Program-made: the position numbers and the translations under genes | Shown: positions 19,757 through 20,004 of the stretch, piece after piece | Numbering within the stretch: the first letter of the stretch is position 1 | Layout: every line of letters begins with the position of its first letter | NCBI GenBank assembly: GCA_043802745.1 | Contig: JAZDKU010000007.1 | Span: 1 to 20,004 of the forward strand | Direction of reading: 5' to 3' | Length of the DNA stretch: 20,004 nucleotides | From: STD1-80 sp043802745 | GTDB taxonomy: Bacteria; Patescibacteriota; Minisyncoccia; Minisyncoccales; CG1-02-41-26 | Notes under the pieces: model-generated | What the model was told of the DNA's origin: nothing | The model's database searches: none | Seen by the model: only the letters and a program-made list of their open reading frames with translations

Positions 19757-19829
19757 GCCTCCATAGCTCAATTGGTAGAGCAACACCCTTTTAAGGTGCT
19801 GGTTCTCGGTTCGAGTCCGAGTGGAGGCA
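19757..19829 (+). tRNA. tRNA-Lys (anticodon UUU)
   Basis: The 73-nt cloverleaf has acceptor GCCTCCA/TGGAGGC (19757-19763 / 19822-19828) and D stem GCTC/GAGC. The anticodon loop is CTTTTAA with TTT at 19790-19792, the T stem is CTCGG/CCGAG with loop TTCGAGT, and the discriminator is A19829. The outermost anticodon-stem pair is A-C. CCA is not encoded and must be added. It lies 3 nt after dnaJ and before a strong terminator, so it is probably processed from the chaperone transcript. Confidence 0.95.
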
Positions 19830-19835
19830 CACTTC

Positions 19836-19861
19836 AAAAATCCGCCACAAGGCGGATTTTT
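19836..19861 (+). terminator. Terminator after tRNA-Lys
   Basis: AAAAATCCGCC (19836-19846) pairs perfectly with GGCGGATTTTT (19851-19861) around ACAA. The stem ends in a T-run, giving a strong end to the grpE-dnaK-dnaJ-tRNA transcript. Confidence 0.92.
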
Positions 19862-19862
19862 G

Positions 19863-19875
19863 GTGCATAATGCAC
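19863..19875. repeat. 13-bp palindrome upstream of the right-edge ORF
   Basis: GTGCATAATGCAC is a perfect odd-length palindrome directly after the tRNA terminator. It could be an operator or the end of a mobile element that includes the following ORF; neither can be shown here. Confidence 0.4.
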
Positions 19876-19908
19876 GAAACATATTGGACTCCTTGAGACC
19901 AAATGTAA

Positions 19909-20004
19909 ATGCAAATTAAACGACTTTTCTACGGTGTTCGTGGCTCTTTTCACCTCTATGAAGACGCGGTAAGGTGGGCATATATGCTTACCGAAAAAGC
20001 CAAA
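19909..20004 (+). CDS. Start of an ORF running off the right edge, possibly a mobile-element HTH protein
   Basis: Thirty-two codons are open to the edge: MQIKRLFYGVRGSFHLYEDA and VRWAYMLTEKAK. An in-frame TAA just before this ATG fixes the start. The basic N-terminus and the 'LTEKAK' end recall N-termini of transposase-like helix-turn-helix proteins in Patescibacteria, but this is a weak impression. Codons are less AT-rich than in neighbouring genes (CTC, GCG, ACC), which fits foreign origin. It follows the terminator at 19836-19861, so it is a separate unit. Confidence 0.5.
   Translation, partial: MQIKRLFYGVRGSFHLYEDAVRWAYMLTEKAK

Overview
The window is an AT-rich, tightly packed bacterial chromosome segment that most resembles a Candidate Phyla Radiation (Patescibacteria, Parcubacteria-like) genome. 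This is an inference. It rests on the gene set (paralogous FemAB proteins, Mur ligase variants, a TrmB-type regulator, CorA without GMN), the very short intergenic gaps, the near-absence of Shine-Dalgarno sequences, several promoters placed so that transcripts would start at or next to the start codon, and A-rich in-frame repeats. UGA is used as a normal stop (serS, the first femAB gene, the orphan gene at 13815), which argues against Gracilibacteria/Absconditabacteria.

Layout. 1-1783: the 3' part of a branched-chain amino-acid-type binding protein gene (livJ-like), a strong terminator, then livF. 1788-3832: a single-pass membrane protein gene, then a type II toxin-antitoxin pair and a papain-like/BtrH-like protein. 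The promoter and first 11 codons of the membrane protein and of the antitoxin are diverged copies of one another. 3930-5192: serS, bounded by hairpins. 5284-12862: one long forward operon for cell-wall work: FemAB, soluble MurF-like ligase, alpha/beta hydrolase, membrane-anchored Mur-ligase paralogue, DegT-type aminotransferase, a second FemAB, and FtsQ. Many of these genes overlap. 12864-13643: a convergent TrmB-type regulator. 13815-14792: an unrecognised 325-residue protein, the only gene here with a textbook Shine-Dalgarno. 14859-16283 (minus strand): a hendecad-repeat coiled-coil protein and a CorA-family protein. 16352-19753: grpE-dnaK-dnaJ from one consensus promoter, followed 3 nt later by tRNA-Lys(UUU) and a terminator. 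A partial ORF runs off the right edge.

How the genes fit together. The operon at 5284-12862 would build or modify the peptidoglycan stem peptide and cross-bridge (Mur ligases, FemAB aminoacyl transferases) and couple it to division (FtsQ). The aminotransferase and hydrolase are unexplained members and make this the best candidate for an undescribed variant pathway. A second theme is small repeats read in frame inside genes: a 22-bp near-identical repeat in femAB and dnaJ, a 16-bp perfect inverted repeat in the same femAB gene, and A-rich tracts in livF, at the serS 3' end and in the membrane Mur ligase. No CRISPR array or complete insertion sequence was seen. No gene-free stretch exceeds 300 bp; the longest is about 170 bp, between the TrmB gene and the orphan gene.
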